DNA of 5,538 nucleotides from Bdellovibrio sp. CG10_big_fil_rev_8_21_14_0_10_47_8. GTDB lineage: Bacteria > Bdellovibrionota > Bdellovibrionia > Bdellovibrionales > Bdellovibrionaceae. Each line of letters opens with the position of its first letter. Position 1 is the stretch's first letter. Shown piece by piece: positions 5,198-5,538 of this stretch. The stretch is taken from contig PEZR01000002.1 in assembly GCA_002773975.1 (NCBI GenBank), positions 1-5,538 on the forward strand, in the 5' to 3' direction. Under the pieces are notes generated by a model. That model worked only from the letters and a program-made list of their open reading frames with translations. It was not told where the DNA came from and made no database searches. A program made the translations under genes and the position numbers.

Positions 5198-5538
5198 GTT
5201 GGGATTTTTCGATGAGGCTGGTGGTGGATTTGCCGTTGATGAATTGGAGAGATTTGACTTGGCCGCCGTAGGACTGCACAAAGCTGCCGCCGACGATGCT
5301 GTCGGGGGGCCAATCTCCACCCTTGACCAAGACATTTGGTTTTACCAAGTGGATCAGTTTTTCGGGAGTGTCCTCGGTGAAAAGAACAACAAAGTCTACG
5401 TAGATCAGGGACGAAAGAATTTCGGCACGATCTTCTTCTTTTTGAATGGGACGAGTCGGGCCCTTCAGGCGCTGAACACTGGCGTCGGAGTTGACCCCGA
5501 CCACCAAGAGATCCCCCAAACCCTGAGCCTCTTTCAAG
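5193..5538 (-). CDS. rfaE2: D-glycero-beta-D-manno-heptose 1-phosphate adenylyltransferase, C-terminal part
   Basis: This enzyme transfers AMP from ATP to heptose 1-phosphate, giving ADP-heptose for the inner core of lipopolysaccharide, in the cytoplasm. The gene runs off the right edge; 115 codons including the stop remain, and the TTG at the edge is internal. The visible part follows the family closely: GDLLVVGVNSDASVQRLKGPTRPI, then EEDRAEILSSL, VDFVVLFTEDTPEKLI, PNVLVKGGDW and STTSLIEK near the end. The N-terminal part with the GxFDxxHxGH nucleotide-binding motif is not in the window, so I cannot tell a stand-alone RfaE2 from the C-terminal domain of a bifunctional HldE. The W in GGDW replaces the more usual Y. 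It is convergent with the upstream genes, and its TAA stop (5193-5195) lies within the right arm of the inverted repeat. Confidence 0.93.
   Translation of the reverse strand, partial: LKEAQGLGDLLVVGVNSDASVQRLKGPTRPIQKEEDRAEILSSLIYVDFVVLFTEDTPEKLIHLVKPNVLVKGGDWPPDSIVGGSFVQSYGGQVKSLQFINGKSTTSLIEKSQR

Overview
The window looks like a piece of chromosome from a flagellated Gram-negative bacterium. The flgK-flgL-csrA-fliW gene order, the ADP-heptose (LPS) gene, a signal-peptide-bearing predicted outer-membrane protein and roughly balanced base composition would fit a Bdellovibrio-like member of the Bdellovibrionota. That placement is inference from gene order and protein style; no marker here proves the taxon.

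Left block (1-3075, + strand): the 3' end of flgK (hook-filament junction protein 1), then flgL (junction protein 3) 5 bases later, csrA (post-transcriptional regulator) and fliW (the protein antagonist of CsrA). FlgK and FlgL form the adaptor between hook and filament. CsrA and FliW form the partner switch that, in other bacteria, ties flagellin translation to filament assembly. CsrA here has the long C-terminal tail and the Asn55 known to matter for FliW binding in Bacillus. The csrA leader holds a hairpin and two GGA motifs, one inside the Shine-Dalgarno; the fliW leader has an ANGGA motif next to its Shine-Dalgarno. This suggests that CsrA controls its own switch. A 9-bp stem-loop follows fliW.

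Middle block (3076-5091, + strand): a 185-base gap carries two abutting palindromes and then a near-consensus sigma-54 (-24/-12) promoter whose predicted start lies only about 12 bases before the next ATG. It should drive two genes that I cannot name: a membrane-anchored, lysine-rich protein with a helical HEAT-like C-terminal part, and, 18 bases later, a secreted protein with a beta-rich body ending in Phe, probably an outer-membrane beta-barrel.

Right block (5092-5538): a 106-base element with perfect 32-base inverted arms fills the whole space between the putative outer-membrane protein gene and a convergent gene on the minus strand. That gene is the 3' part of rfaE2/hldE (D-glycero-beta-D-manno-heptose 1-phosphate adenylyltransferase), and its stop codon lies inside the right arm. 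The hairpin lacks the T-tract of an ordinary terminator and is the most unusual structure in the window.
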